A DNA stretch of 42,075 nt from IMG/VR virus record IMGVR_UViG_3300038760_000055, positions 1 to 42,075 of that record; one strand, 5' to 3'. Below, in pieces: positions 15,636 to 23,350 of the stretch. Under the pieces are notes generated by a model. The model was not told where the DNA came from. It saw only the letters and a list, made by a program, of their open reading frames with translations, and ran no database searches. This DNA comes from a virus. The translations under genes were made by a program, and so were the position numbers. Within the stretch, counting starts at the first letter, position 1. Each line of letters begins with the position of its first letter.

Positions 15636-15889
15636 AGGTCTACGGCATGAGGTTGACCAAGTGCAGGCCGAAGCGCTCAGGGAGTGACCACGGCGGCCCA
15701 GGCCTTACCGAGGAGGGGGAACTGGCTTGCCGTAGAACCCTCAAGAAGCGAGCCCGTCAGAAGGGCAAGACCCTCACCCGCGAAGAGTTCCGGGCCGCCT
15801 TGAACGAAGACGTGAAGGGGCCGCCCTACACCACTCCGACGCTGGAAGAGCTTTCTGGCAGTGAACTTTACCTTCGGGATCTCAAGTGA
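15632..15889 (+). CDS. small basic hypothetical protein
   Basis: The 85-residue protein starts at a GTG overlapping the upstream TGA; an ATG at 15647 is an alternative start. It is rich in Lys/Arg (RRTLKKRARQKGKTLTREEF), with a helical core and a short acidic C-terminus. No family is recognised. It is coupled on both sides by GTGA overlaps, so it is part of a three-gene translational unit. Confidence 0.65.
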   Translation: MKVYGMRLTKCRPKRSGSDHGGPGLTEEGELACRRTLKKRARQKGKTLTREEFRAALNEDVKGPPYTTPTLEELSGSELYLRDLK

Positions 15890-16179
15890 CCCAGACGAGC
15901 ATCAAGTCCTTGTTGTTGACGCTTTGGGTGGATGCGCAGTGCGCAGGCTGTGGAGTCACTGGAGATTGCACCACATGGGCGCTTAGAAGTGGGCGTGTGC
16001 ACCACGTCATCTGCTCACACTGCGAAGAAGAGGGTGGGTACCTGCCTTGTCCTGCCTGTGACTACTTCAGTTCGTGGGCAGACCCTATCCATCACCCGAA
16101 CTGCCCGGGAAGTTGGAAGGAGGAGGCATGGGAGAGGCCGCCCTATGACCCAAGAGTAAGGGCAGGCTCTAAGCCGTAG
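15886..16179 (+). CDS. small zinc-ribbon-like protein
   Basis: This 97-residue protein starts at GTG (GTGA overlap). Cysteine pairs CAGC, C-x2-C (CSHC) and CPAC plus two histidines near the C-terminus (HHPNC) suggest one or two zinc sites. The C-terminus is charged and Pro-rich. It overlaps the convergent portal gene by 11 bases. Small zinc proteins of phages often bind host RNA polymerase or nucleic acids, but nothing here identifies the partner. Confidence 0.65.
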   Translation: MTQTSIKSLLLTLWVDAQCAGCGVTGDCTTWALRSGRVHHVICSHCEEEGGYLPCPACDYFSSWADPIHHPNCPGSWKEEAWERPPYDPRVRAGSKP

Positions 16180-17632
16180 TGGGTGGCGTCTCAGCTGGCG
16201 GCGTAAAGAACCCGGCAGCCCGTAGCCCGGTCGCATCCTCCAACTCGGCTGCGTACTCGGCGGCGTCTACGTCGTTCGGGACGAGCCCCACCTGCTGCAG
16301 TCCAGCCACCATGTCCGCGCGCTTGATGATCTTGAGCGTATCGGCAGCGGCGTACGTCTCCAGTAGAGCGGCAATGTCAGGCGGCAGCACCGGAGGGGCA
16401 TCCACGACCAGCCAGTTGTCAGCCGGGTCGTAGGTGGCACCAGTCGCATAGGCCACGCCGATCTCCACCAAGCGGGCGAGCTCGGAGAACACCGTGCCAC
16501 GCACCTCAGAGACCTGCCCCTCGAACTGAGCAGCCCGCACCTTGAGCGCTTCACCGCTGGCACCTGCACCTGCACCGTGGAAGATGAACTCCGGGCGGGT
16601 GTCTTGGATGGCGGTGCGCTTGTTCTGCTTCTCCTCGCGGATCTCCCGTAGCCCGGTCATCGTGGGCTCCAAGTACTCCATAGAGGCATCAACAGGCAGC
16701 CCGGAAGCGAGGCGGCCGAACTTGAAGACGTTGGGGTCGGTGACCTTCGCGCCCTTGATGACTGGGTAGGGGTTGGCGTAGCGCTTGCTTACCGCGTCCA
16801 TCTGAGCGGACATGGAGTCGATGCGAGCCACAGCCGCGTCCATGCCGTGCGAGCTGGGCACCCCGTGCGTGGGGTCGGCGGGCATTGGCTGCCACAGCAT
16901 GACCGAGGCAGGGATGACGCCCTTGCCTTGCCCGTCTTTGATGCCGTGCTCTCCGCTCTTCTCCAGGTCGTGGTCTCCATCGATCCACACGTCGATGCGT
17001 TCAGCGGTGACGACCCGCTTGTATTGGCGCATCACGCCGGGCTGCACCTCGCCGCGGGCGTCTGTCTCCTGCTCCAGGTACGGGGCGACCACTTCCAGGG
17101 AGAGCAAGATGCTCGAGGTCTCCGCGTCGTAGGTCCAAGTACACATGGACGGGTCGTAGGCAACCAGGCGCACCACGTCATCGGCAAAGCGCACCGCTTC
17201 CATGGGGAGTTCGCCCTGGCTGCTGATCATGTCAGCCCACACCTTGCTCTGCTTCTTCGGCTTGGTGTCCATCCACACCTTCTCAGCCGCGTCCATGCGT
17301 GGGTCGTCCTCATCCGCTGCTTGGATGCTGGGCTCCCCTCGGAAAAGGGCTGATGCGTTCACCCGCTGGACAAAGCGAATGGAGTCATCCTCACGGAGCG
17401 CGATGCTCTGCGGGCTGTACTCGGCTGTTGAGTCGTCGATGGCGCGGAAGATCTGGAAGCTGATGTGCTCCCCAATCGTGTACGGCTCCCCATAGGCCAC
17501 ACGGCGCCGACGCTCGTACTCGCTGGCCCACTCCTCGGGCGTCTCTGGAGGGGTCAACCCGGAGTTACCGCGCTCATTCCGGCCGGTGATGGAGGCGCGT
17601 GGGGCGGCGGGGTTGAACCAGCGATCGAACAT
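16169..17632 (-). CDS. portal protein (SPP1 gp6-like)
   Basis: This 487-residue protein lies directly downstream of the large terminase. The order of segments is as in gp6-type portals: an N-terminal helical region with YERRRRVAYGEPY, a central wing with beta strands, a stem/helix region with LREIREEKQNKRTAIQDTRPEFIF and a C-terminal helical crown. Twelve copies would form the DNA entry ring at one capsid vertex. CGGAGTCACCT precedes the ATG. Length and position are as expected. Confidence 0.85.
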   Translation of the reverse strand: MFDRWFNPAAPRASITGRNERGNSGLTPPETPEEWASEYERRRRVAYGEPYTIGEHISFQIFRAIDDSTAEYSPQSIALREDDSIRFVQRVNASALFRGEPSIQAADEDDPRMDAAEKVWMDTKPKKQSKVWADMISSQGELPMEAVRFADDVVRLVAYDPSMCTWTYDAETSSILLSLEVVAPYLEQETDARGEVQPGVMRQYKRVVTAERIDVWIDGDHDLEKSGEHGIKDGQGKGVIPASVMLWQPMPADPTHGVPSSHGMDAAVARIDSMSAQMDAVSKRYANPYPVIKGAKVTDPNVFKFGRLASGLPVDASMEYLEPTMTGLREIREEKQNKRTAIQDTRPEFIFHGAGAGASGEALKVRAAQFEGQVSEVRGTVFSELARLVEIGVAYATGATYDPADNWLVVDAPPVLPPDIAALLETYAAADTLKIIKRADMVAGLQQVGLVPNDVDAAEYAAELEDATGLRAAGFFTPPAETPPTTA

Positions 17633-17695
17633 AGGTGACTCCGTACTTGGGACAGTCTACCCGTCTGCGCCGTCATTGTCCCATTTATGGGGCTA
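17633..17695. promoter_or_regulatory. intergenic palindrome between terminase and portal
   Basis: CCCAT-TT-ATGGG (17680-17691) is a perfect inverted repeat, matching the plus-strand CATTGTCCCAT..ATGGG arrangement at 13014-13030. A second TGGGAC occurs near 17648-17653. TGGGAC/GTCCCA is also the core of the origin iterons. It may be an operator or internal promoter for the head genes; this is inference. Confidence 0.4.
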
Positions 17696-19330
17696 TCACG
17701 CCTCCAGCGTCGGTATCTCCCCACCTCGGACAAGCCAGATGGCCCGCTCGGTCGCGTCCGGCCCGTCGTCGTGCGTGCCACGGGGGATGTCCCTCCACTG
17801 CTCCATGTACTCCCGGCTGAGGTCGGTGCTGAACTGGATCCAGCCATTGGCAATCTCCGGCTGCAAGGCAACCATGCGGTCGTTCTTGTTGCCTGAGCTG
17901 TGGTAGCCGACGGGGTAGAACCGGTACCGCTTGTTTGCCGCCTTCCGCTCCAACTTGTCCCGGTCGAAGTCCTTTCCGTAGAGCGCCTGAAAGCCGTTGT
18001 TCTCGTAGCCGAACGCACACCCGTGGTACCGGTCAAAGAGGGCCCACATGCGTTTACGGGCGGCGTCGGCGGTGTCTCGCTGCATGTCTCCCTGGATGAC
18101 GTAGACGTAGCCAGCCGAGTCCTGGACCACGAGAGCGATGGCAGCAAAGTCGTTCTTCTCAATCTGTTCACTGGCGCGAGGGTCAAGCCATGCCGCCAAT
18201 GTGCAGTCCAGTAGCTTGACCTTCCGTCCCGCTGCGTTGGTGATGAACTGACCGTCGAAGGTGCAGCGCTTGAACGTGTCCGGGTCGTAGACCTGGCGGG
18301 TGGGGTCGACGGGGTTGTTCTGCTTCTCCGAGTTGAAGGCGGCAGCACCCTCCCACCACTGAACCATGAGCTCCCACAGCGGTTCCCACTCTTCCCACAG
18401 CACCCGCGCACCCGCGTCCATGCTCGAGCGGTTGGCAGCGTAGAAGGCTTGGGCGGTCTCCAGCCGGTCCGGGTCGTCCAGGTCAGCCCACAGCCCTCGG
18501 GTGACTTCCCAGAGGTCCATCCGGTCAGGCCAGGAGATGATGCTTTGGAACTTGTGCGTGACCCAGCTCGCGCTCTTGAGCAGACGGGCCAACATCGAGT
18601 CAGCATGTAGGACAGTGCCGACGACCTGGTAGAGCGTGCCGGGACCGCCTGACTTTAGGATGTCCTTCGTCAGGAAGTTCCAGGTCTTCTCACGCTGGGT
18701 TGGAGAGCGTACCCGGTCCGGGTGCTCGGCGTCATCAAGCAGCACCTTGGTGGGTCGGATGCCGTTGTACTTCGTGCCTCGGATGGTGCCGCCGAAGCTG
18801 AACGCCTTGAGCCGTGTCCCCATGGACTGCTGGCCCGGTACCCGTACGATGAAGTCCGTTTGCGTGCCCTCCACCTCGAAGGGGCCGTAGACATCGTGAA
18901 AGTCCTGACAGGTCTCCGGACTGGTGAGCGTGCGGTGCAGGTCTTTGACCAGGTCCTCGGCGAGGTCGTAGGTCGTGGAGATCACGGCGATGTACGCCTC
19001 GAGCCCATAGACCACATCTTGCAGCAGCTCGGCATAGCTCCGCAGCGTGCTCTTGGCGCCACCACGCGGGGCAGCGTCCGCCTCCTGCCGCTTGCTCTTG
19101 CGCTCCGTCCAGCACACTTTGGGCCGGCTCAGGAAATCCCGGTGCATCAGGTTGAAGGGAGCCGGGAAGCGGTCAGGGAAGAACGCAGCGCAGAACAGCG
19201 CCCGGTCAGTCCGGCACCGCATCCACATAGCGGCGTCCACCTCCTGTGCAGACCACGACGACACCGCCTCCAGGAAGGCCCCGGTAGGCAGGTCGAGCAA
19301 GGCTTGCGCAGATGGTGGGAGTGCGGTCAC
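17696..19330 (-). CDS. terL: terminase large subunit
   Basis: The 544-residue protein is the packaging motor. The Walker A motif is APRGGAKST (residues 87-95). Walker B is VLLDD (196-200), followed by a conserved-looking AEHPDRVRSPTQREKT segment. The nuclease part has likely metal-binding aspartates in AWLDPRASEQIEKNDFAAI and in the C-terminal HDDGPDATERAIWL. It starts at GTG within a GTGA overlap with the small subunit gene. It docks on the portal, uses ATP to pump DNA and cuts the concatemer. The relatives suggest headful-type packaging but the mode is not certain. Confidence 0.92.
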   Translation of the reverse strand: MTALPPSAQALLDLPTGAFLEAVSSWSAQEVDAAMWMRCRTDRALFCAAFFPDRFPAPFNLMHRDFLSRPKVCWTERKSKRQEADAAPRGGAKSTLRSYAELLQDVVYGLEAYIAVISTTYDLAEDLVKDLHRTLTSPETCQDFHDVYGPFEVEGTQTDFIVRVPGQQSMGTRLKAFSFGGTIRGTKYNGIRPTKVLLDDAEHPDRVRSPTQREKTWNFLTKDILKSGGPGTLYQVVGTVLHADSMLARLLKSASWVTHKFQSIISWPDRMDLWEVTRGLWADLDDPDRLETAQAFYAANRSSMDAGARVLWEEWEPLWELMVQWWEGAAAFNSEKQNNPVDPTRQVYDPDTFKRCTFDGQFITNAAGRKVKLLDCTLAAWLDPRASEQIEKNDFAAIALVVQDSAGYVYVIQGDMQRDTADAARKRMWALFDRYHGCAFGYENNGFQALYGKDFDRDKLERKAANKRYRFYPVGYHSSGNKNDRMVALQPEIANGWIQFSTDLSREYMEQWRDIPRGTHDDGPDATERAIWLVRGGEIPTLEA

Positions 19331-19827
19331 CCGTTGCCCCTTGTCCGATTAGCAGCCTCCGCAAATCGCGCAGCCTTCTCCTTCCCACTCTCCGGCTTGC
19401 TCCCCTCCGCAGTCGCCAGCAACGGCTTCAACAGCGTGAACGCCCGACCCATGTTGATAAAGGCCTGCGTCTTCTGCACGATGTTGAGCTCGTCGTCCGT
19501 CCACGAAGCCTCGTCCTGCATGATGGCATCCATCCGGCGCTCCAACACGCTCAGCATCCCCTCCACCTGCTTGGTAGCCCCTGACTCCGCTGCAAGTGCA
19601 CGCGCTTTGACCTGAACGGTGCGGCTCTGTGCATCTTGTGTGCGGTCTCTCGCATCCCACCACCGCATAAGCGTCTTGCGACTTGGCACATGCTCATGCC
19701 CATCAGCGCGCATACTCTGGACAACTGACGACCAGTTGGGGCGCCATTCGCCGTCATCGCCCTTGGACGCAGTGACCCACATTCGGGACAATGCCTCCGC
19801 GATCTCCGTAGCATTGTAGTGCTTCAT
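19327..19827 (-). CDS. terminase small subunit candidate
   Basis: This 166-residue helical protein lies immediately before the large subunit. The N-terminal ~60 residues (ATEIAEALSRMW, then VPSRKTLMRWWDAR) look like a helix-turn-helix DNA-binding domain. The middle is a long helical, Ala/Glu-rich oligomerisation region and the C-terminus is basic. It would recognise the packaging site and recruit the large subunit. Position and architecture support the call; the sequence family is not recognised with certainty. Confidence 0.7.
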   Translation of the reverse strand: MKHYNATEIAEALSRMWVTASKGDDGEWRPNWSSVVQSMRADGHEHVPSRKTLMRWWDARDRTQDAQSRTVQVKARALAAESGATKQVEGMLSVLERRMDAIMQDEASWTDDELNIVQKTQAFINMGRAFTLLKPLLATAEGSKPESGKEKAARFAEAANRTRGNG

Positions 19828-19836
19828 GGGACAATC

Positions 19837-20073
19837 CTACCCCGCTACGACGTTGGGGTGCAGGCTTTCACACTGTTCCAGGTGCGGCTCCACATACCTG
19901 GCAAGGTCCCTCTTCACCGCCAGCAGGGCGTGATCCATGTTCCTCGGGCTCCCTGAGCATGTGGTGATGACCTTCTGACAGCCCACGCACACCAGCCGCA
20001 AGTGCCCGCGCCTCTCTCCGATGCGAACCCCCTCCGGCACGGTCCTCTTTAGCGTGCGTTTCCACCTCTTCAC
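19837..20073 (-). CDS. small zinc-binding hypothetical protein
   Basis: This is a 78-residue basic protein. A CVGC pair and later Cys/His residues (C-S-G, HLEQC) suggest a zinc finger. The N-terminus (MKRWKRTLKRTVPEG) is very basic. It lies at the downstream end of the early operon just before the terminase genes, with its ATG overlapping the upstream stop (ATGA). Function unknown; nucleic acid binding is plausible. Confidence 0.6.
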   Translation of the reverse strand: MKRWKRTLKRTVPEGVRIGERRGHLRLVCVGCQKVITTCSGSPRNMDHALLAVKRDLARYVEPHLEQCESLHPNVVAG

Positions 20074-20351
20074 GGCGCGGCCTCCAGCGAGTCGGCTGGT
20101 ATTGCGTCCAGCGTTCGAAGCATGGTGCGCAGAACTTCGCGCTTGCCAACGCCATCGGCAGCGCCGAGTAGCCCAACCATACGGTAAGCGTCAAGAGTAG
20201 GTATTAGCACCCCTGGATTCTGTCGAAGCCAGCGAAGTATCAGGGTAAACAAAGCTATCTCACCGCAAACACTGGGGTCAGAATACCGCGCACACGCGGC
20301 GTATCCCGAAAGCCACGCGTCAAGCCCGGCCTCGGTTGGTAGGTCGTCCAT
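20070..20351 (-). CDS. small hypothetical protein, LDAWL family copy 1
   Basis: This 93-residue helical protein shares LDAWLSGYA, an LRWLR helix and KREVLRTMLRTLDA with the product of 30845-31219, in the same order and spacing class. The start is set by AAGGGAGAGGAC-ATG at 20351; a longer ATG at 20372 within an ATGA overlap would add MNSKGED. The same leader is found before 25705. Function unknown. Confidence 0.65.
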   Translation of the reverse strand: MDDLPTEAGLDAWLSGYAACARYSDPSVCGEIALFTLILRWLRQNPGVLIPTLDAYRMVGLLGAADGVGKREVLRTMLRTLDAIPADSLEAAP

Positions 20352-20364
20352 GTCCTCTCCCTTG
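20349..20364 (-). repeat. linker repeat family 1 (copy at 25703-25718)
   Basis: A 16-base sequence covering Shine-Dalgarno AAGGGAGAGGAC and ATG is identical at 20349-20364 and 25703-25718. Both copies follow a stop-overlapping ATG. It joins unrelated genes. Confidence 0.75.
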
Positions 20365-20368
20365 CTGT

Positions 20369-20614
20369 TCATGCTTCCGCCGTCGCACGGTAGGCCGCGT
20401 GCAGCCGCGTCTCCGCTTCCACCTCAGCCTTCCGTGCAGCCGCGTGCTCTCCCTTGTAGACCTCCACCCGCATTGGTGGCTTGCCAGTGTCGTCAGTGCA
20501 GTGCAGCGTCCACGGTCCAATCACGGATGACTGCTCCGCGAACACGTTCAACGCCACGCCCAACGCCTCCTCGGGGTGCGCCTTGGCCCACGCTTCCACG
20601 TCGGCGCGGGTCAT
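20369..20614 (-). CDS. small hypothetical protein
   Basis: The 81-residue acidic protein has a helical N-terminus (MTRADVEAWAKAHPEEAL), a short beta region around HCTDDTGKPPMRVEVYK and an Ala/Glu-rich C-terminal helix. It is coupled to its neighbours by ATGA overlaps. No family recognised. Confidence 0.6.
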   Translation of the reverse strand: MTRADVEAWAKAHPEEALGVALNVFAEQSSVIGPWTLHCTDDTGKPPMRVEVYKGEHAAARKAEVEAETRLHAAYRATAEA

Positions 20615-20973
20615 CCCTCACCGCCCACACGCTGCATCTGAGCATCCGTCAACAGCGGAACCGGGCGGCAGTCGTCACACAACCACTTCCGCTCTTTCGC
20701 CTCCGCCAAGGTCATCGTCATCCAAGCACCACAGAAATCGCAGTTATGCTTTCGCGTCAACTGGTGCGCCTGGCAGCGGTGGTCGTTCTTATCCAGGTCC
20801 CACCCGTCCACACCGTACACCTCCTCGATGTGGGCGCCGTTGGTCTCCCACCCGGTAGGCGTGGCGGTGGCCTTGCACCCGTCGTGGTCGCAGGTCACCT
20901 CCATGCCCTCAGCCCTATGTACCCACTCCGCGTGGTAGTCCGACCACCTGAGCGCGCCTGTTGTACGGATCAT
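20611..20973 (-). CDS. small zinc-binding hypothetical protein
   Basis: The 120-residue protein has three cysteine clusters, C-x4-C (CDHDGC), HNCDFCG and CDDC, with intervening histidines, consistent with one or two zinc sites. The start at ATG 20973 follows AAGGAGCAGTC. The 15-base start junction (GGAGCAGTC-ATG-ATC) is identical to that at 21251. A role in nucleic acid or protein binding is likely; the family is not recognised. Confidence 0.65.
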   Translation of the reverse strand: MIRTTGALRWSDYHAEWVHRAEGMEVTCDHDGCKATATPTGWETNGAHIEEVYGVDGWDLDKNDHRCQAHQLTRKHNCDFCGAWMTMTLAEAKERKWLCDDCRPVPLLTDAQMQRVGGEG

Positions 20974-20982
20974 GACTGCTCC
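20968..20982 (-). repeat. linker repeat family 2 (copy at 21246-21260)
   Basis: The 15-base GGAGCAGTCATGATC is identical at two neighbouring gene starts, 20973 and 21251. It encodes the C-terminal EQS of the upstream gene and the first codons of the next. Confidence 0.75.
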
Positions 20983-21251
20983 TTGAACGGCTTCAGGTTG
21001 ATCCCCAGCTCGCACCCCTTGGGTATGCCGTCCTCGTCGTTGGCGTCTCGAACCACGTTAGCCGCGTGCAGCAACGCAGGCCGAACCGACCGCCGGAACA
21101 CGTCGCCATTCTCGGGGTCATGCGCCGCCCACGTCAGACCACCCGAGTAAGGCCGACCCTGCGGGCTCATGTACACCTCCACGGTGACGCTCCCGAGGTG
21201 CGTGCTCTTGCGCTTGACCCGCTCCGAGTCGAGGCTAACCACGTCGATCAT
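20970..21251 (-). CDS. small hypothetical protein
   Basis: This 93-residue protein (MIDVVSLDSERVKRKSTHLG...) has a GGGGAGCAGTC ribosome site before ATG 21251. It is mixed alpha/beta with no motif. Its last codons EQS are encoded by the Shine-Dalgarno of the next gene, and the upstream gene also ends in EQS, showing that the junction was duplicated. Confidence 0.6.
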   Translation of the reverse strand: MIDVVSLDSERVKRKSTHLGSVTVEVYMSPQGRPYSGGLTWAAHDPENGDVFRRSVRPALLHAANVVRDANDEDGIPKGCELGINLKPFKEQS

Positions 21252-21529
21252 GACTGCTCCCCGTTGCCACGTCGCTCCACCACTTCCAAGCCCGCAGCCC
21301 ACGCAGCCCTGCCCGCATCGGTGAGTTGCAGCACGTCCGTATTCCCATGCCCGCCTCCTGAGTGGTAGTACATCGCCAGCGACGGCTTCAGGGTGAGCAG
21401 GTACCGACATGCGCGTCGAGCTCCATCCGGCGTGACCCCCGCAGCCTTGCCGAGTTGGGCATAGGTCGCCACCCCTTCCGCCAGCAGTGCCATGCAGGCG
21501 TGCTGCGTTGCGTTGACTTGGCGGCTCAT
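21248..21529 (-). CDS. winged-helix-like small protein
   Basis: This is a 93-residue protein starting at ATG 21529 after CGGGGAGGG. Residues ~8-50 (ATQHACMALLAEGVATYAQL, then AAGVTPDGARRACRYLL) have the spacing of a helix-turn-helix, followed by a strand pair and LTDAGRAAW, a usual ending of winged-helix domains. It may be a DNA-binding regulator in the early operon. No closer family assignment. Confidence 0.6.
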   Translation of the reverse strand: MSRQVNATQHACMALLAEGVATYAQLGKAAGVTPDGARRACRYLLTLKPSLAMYYHSGGGHGNTDVLQLTDAGRAAWAAGLEVVERRGNGEQS

Positions 21530-21789
21530 CCCTCCCTCCCCGGCGCTGCCCTCTCGGCGCAGTACTCCTGCACCTGGTCGTTGATGGCGTCCATTACGTA
21601 GTCGTAGGACAACGGATAGCACCGCATGTGCGCCCTAAACGCCCCCGGATTGTTCACCCGCCACTCCGCGCCCTCCGGTGGGTCCTCGTGCCCGCCCTTG
21701 GTGGCCCACTGCGTGATTTCCACGTCCAGCGTCAGCACCTCGCCGCCGTGCTCCACGGTGACCTCGATGGTGTCCAGTACGGTGCTCAT
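21526..21789 (-). CDS. small hypothetical protein
   Basis: The 87-residue protein has an N-terminal beta region (IEVTVEHGGEVLTLDVEITQW), a loop GGHEDPPEGAEW and a helical C-terminus. It overlaps both neighbours by four bases. No family recognised. Confidence 0.6.
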   Translation of the reverse strand: MSTVLDTIEVTVEHGGEVLTLDVEITQWATKGGHEDPPEGAEWRVNNPGAFRAHMRCYPLSYDYVMDAINDQVQEYCAERAAPGREG

Positions 21790-22196
21790 TCTTCACCTCT
21801 CAAAGGCTCAGGCACGAGTTGCCCCCATCGCTCACGAGCCCCCAAATCCTTAAATCCTGGAGCCAAAGCGACAATGGCAGCCTCTATAGCGTTCTGATGG
21901 CCCCGAATACCTTGCACGCCATAATGCCACTGAGCCTCAACCAGCACCGCCAGTGCAACATCCCGCTCAACCAGTAGGCGCCGATAGTTGTCAGCGCTTG
22001 CGAAAGAGCACGCAAGCAAAGCATCCCTGTCCCGCTGCATCGCGGCCAGGTTGCCCTTGGTGCGCTCCAACTCCTCCTTTACGGTGTCGAGCTTGGCCAG
22101 CAGGTCCCCCACCTCCGCCTCGGCTTCCGCCCGCGCTTCCGCCTCATTCTCCAGCACCAGCATCGCCAGCGCCTTGGCCGTTTTCTTGTGGCTCAT
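21786..22196 (-). CDS. coiled-coil hypothetical protein
   Basis: This is a 136-residue protein. Residues ~15-60 are an Ala/Glu heptad-rich coiled coil (ENEAEARAEAEAEVGDLLAK, then DTVKEELERTKGNL). The C-terminal half is helical and ends in a Gly/Glu tail. It is probably an oligomer. Function unknown. Confidence 0.6.
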   Translation of the reverse strand: MSHKKTAKALAMLVLENEAEARAEAEAEVGDLLAKLDTVKEELERTKGNLAAMQRDRDALLACSFASADNYRRLLVERDVALAVLVEAQWHYGVQGIRGHQNAIEAAIVALAPGFKDLGARERWGQLVPEPLRGEE

Positions 22197-22420
22197 CCCT
22201 CACCCCCTCGGACGTACTCGCCCAGCTCTTCGTCCGTCATCCCCAACACCCCCGCCACCTCACCCAGCCTGGACGCCACCGGCAGCACGCCAGCCCCCCA
22301 CGCTTGCGCCGAGTTGTACGAGACGCCCAACGCCTCCGCGAGTTCGCCAAAGGTGCCGTGCCCGCTCCGTGCCATGTACAGCCGCAGCAGGTAGCGGCGT
22401 GTTCGTTTGGGGGTGGTCAC
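22193..22420 (-). CDS. Cro/C1-type helix-turn-helix protein
   Basis: The 75-residue protein from GTG 22420 (GTGA overlap) has the pattern TFGELAEALGVSYNSAQAWGAG, a helix-turn-helix of the XRE/YdaS type, followed by LGEVAGVLGMTDEEL. It is preceded by a basic segment PKRTRRYLLRLYMA. It probably regulates phage transcription. It lies far downstream in the leftward operon, so it may act on late genes (inference). Confidence 0.65.
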   Translation of the reverse strand: MTTPKRTRRYLLRLYMARSGHGTFGELAEALGVSYNSAQAWGAGVLPVASRLGEVAGVLGMTDEELGEYVRGGEG

Positions 22421-22620
22421 TGCTTCGCCCAAGTAGCTGCATCCATGTGGCGCCATCCGTCTCCACTGGTACACATCCAACGATGCCATACACCTTGGCG
22501 GCGGCTGTAGCACAACCCATCCAGCGAGCGCAGATCACCATTAGAACCAAGAGAGACACCTGACCCCTCGACCTTGGCTGCTTCATCCGGTGGGCATATG
22601 GTTTCGTCGGCGTTTTTCAT
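22417..22620 (-). CDS. small hypothetical protein
   Basis: The 67-residue protein begins MKNADETICPPDEA after GGGAGAG. It has three cysteines and many Trp/His residues in its second half (WHRWMCTSGDGWRHMDAATW). The longer frame upstream has no ribosome site. Unrecognised. Confidence 0.55.
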   Translation of the reverse strand: MKNADETICPPDEAAKVEGSGVSLGSNGDLRSLDGLCYSRRQGVWHRWMCTSGDGWRHMDAATWAKQ

Positions 22621-22672
22621 CACTCTCTCCCATGTTCCCCAGCACCATAGCACAAGCGCCACCGGGTGCCAA

Positions 22673-23350
22673 CTACATTCCCGCCATAAACCGCCCCACC
22701 TGCTCCAAGTCCTCTCTCCCCTCCGGTCTCCGCCCCAACACTCGCCAGCCCACAGCGTCAATCGCGCTCCCGCCCTCCTCGCAGGCCACGCAATGCCACT
22801 GACCTGGCCGGGTGAGCACTGACCCACGACTCTCCGACTGGCGCCCACACGCAGGACACGGGGTGTACCGACCACCCTTCCGCTCCCACCCCAGCGCCGC
22901 AGCCACATCAGGCCACGGGGTAGCGCGGGCAGTCTGAATCCAGCCGAACGGCAACCGCTCACCCTCGGGCACCTCCAGTTTTGGCGTGGGCGCCATCACC
23001 CTCTCAAGCTCCACCTCCAGCGCGGCCACCACTTCCGCCGTCCGTAGAGCGTGCCCAGTGCGCCCGTAGCGCCTCTCTCCCTGCTCCTGCTCTCTCAGAC
23101 GGGCCAGCGTAGCCCTCACAGCCTCCGGAGGGCTTAGGCGGCGATTCTGAGCCCTTCCAAGCTCACGCTCCACCGCGTTGGCCACCGTGTCCACGACTTG
23201 CGGCGGTGTGCGGCACCCGTTCCGGGGCAGCGGTGGCAGCGGGTGGGTGTGCTGGAAGTGGTGGAGCTCATCCATCCACCGGGCGGCGGCGGGCAGGTCG
23301 TCCGCGTCCAGGGCGTGCTCAGCCAGGGCGAGCAAGTGGTCCTCAGTCAT
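22673..23350 (-). CDS. DnaG-type (CHC2) zinc finger protein without a primase core
   Basis: This is a 225-residue protein. Residues ~1-150 are helical, with charged stretches. The C-terminal ~65 residues, GRYTPCPACG...GQWHCVACEEGGSAIDAV, match the CHC2 zinc-binding domain of bacterial and phage primases (CPxC, CVxC, then the Gly-rich turn). No TOPRIM or other polymerase domain is present in this protein or nearby. It sits two genes after the DnaB-like helicase, so it may recruit or modify host primase on phage DNA (inference). Confidence 0.7.
   Translation of the reverse strand: MTEDHLLALAEHALDADDLPAAARWMDELHHFQHTHPLPPLPRNGCRTPPQVVDTVANAVERELGRAQNRRLSPPEAVRATLARLREQEQGERRYGRTGHALRTAEVVAALEVELERVMAPTPKLEVPEGERLPFGWIQTARATPWPDVAAALGWERKGGRYTPCPACGRQSESRGSVLTRPGQWHCVACEEGGSAIDAVGWRVLGRRPEGREDLEQVGRFMAGM

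Noticed and set aside
17554-18606. 350-codon minus-strand frame in the terminase region
   Set aside because: It overlaps the large terminase in another frame, and its product is Ser/Arg/Thr/Pro-rich without any pattern. The terminase motifs are clear in the other frame.
18722-19615. 297-codon plus-strand frame over both terminase genes
   Set aside because: Antisense to terminase small and large subunits; no ribosome site, Arg/Leu-rich shadow.
22621-22962. Extension of the 22417-22620 frame to a start at 22962
   Set aside because: The extension overlaps the primase-type zinc finger gene in another frame, is Arg/Trp/Gly-rich and lacks a ribosome site; ATG 22620 has GGGAGAG.
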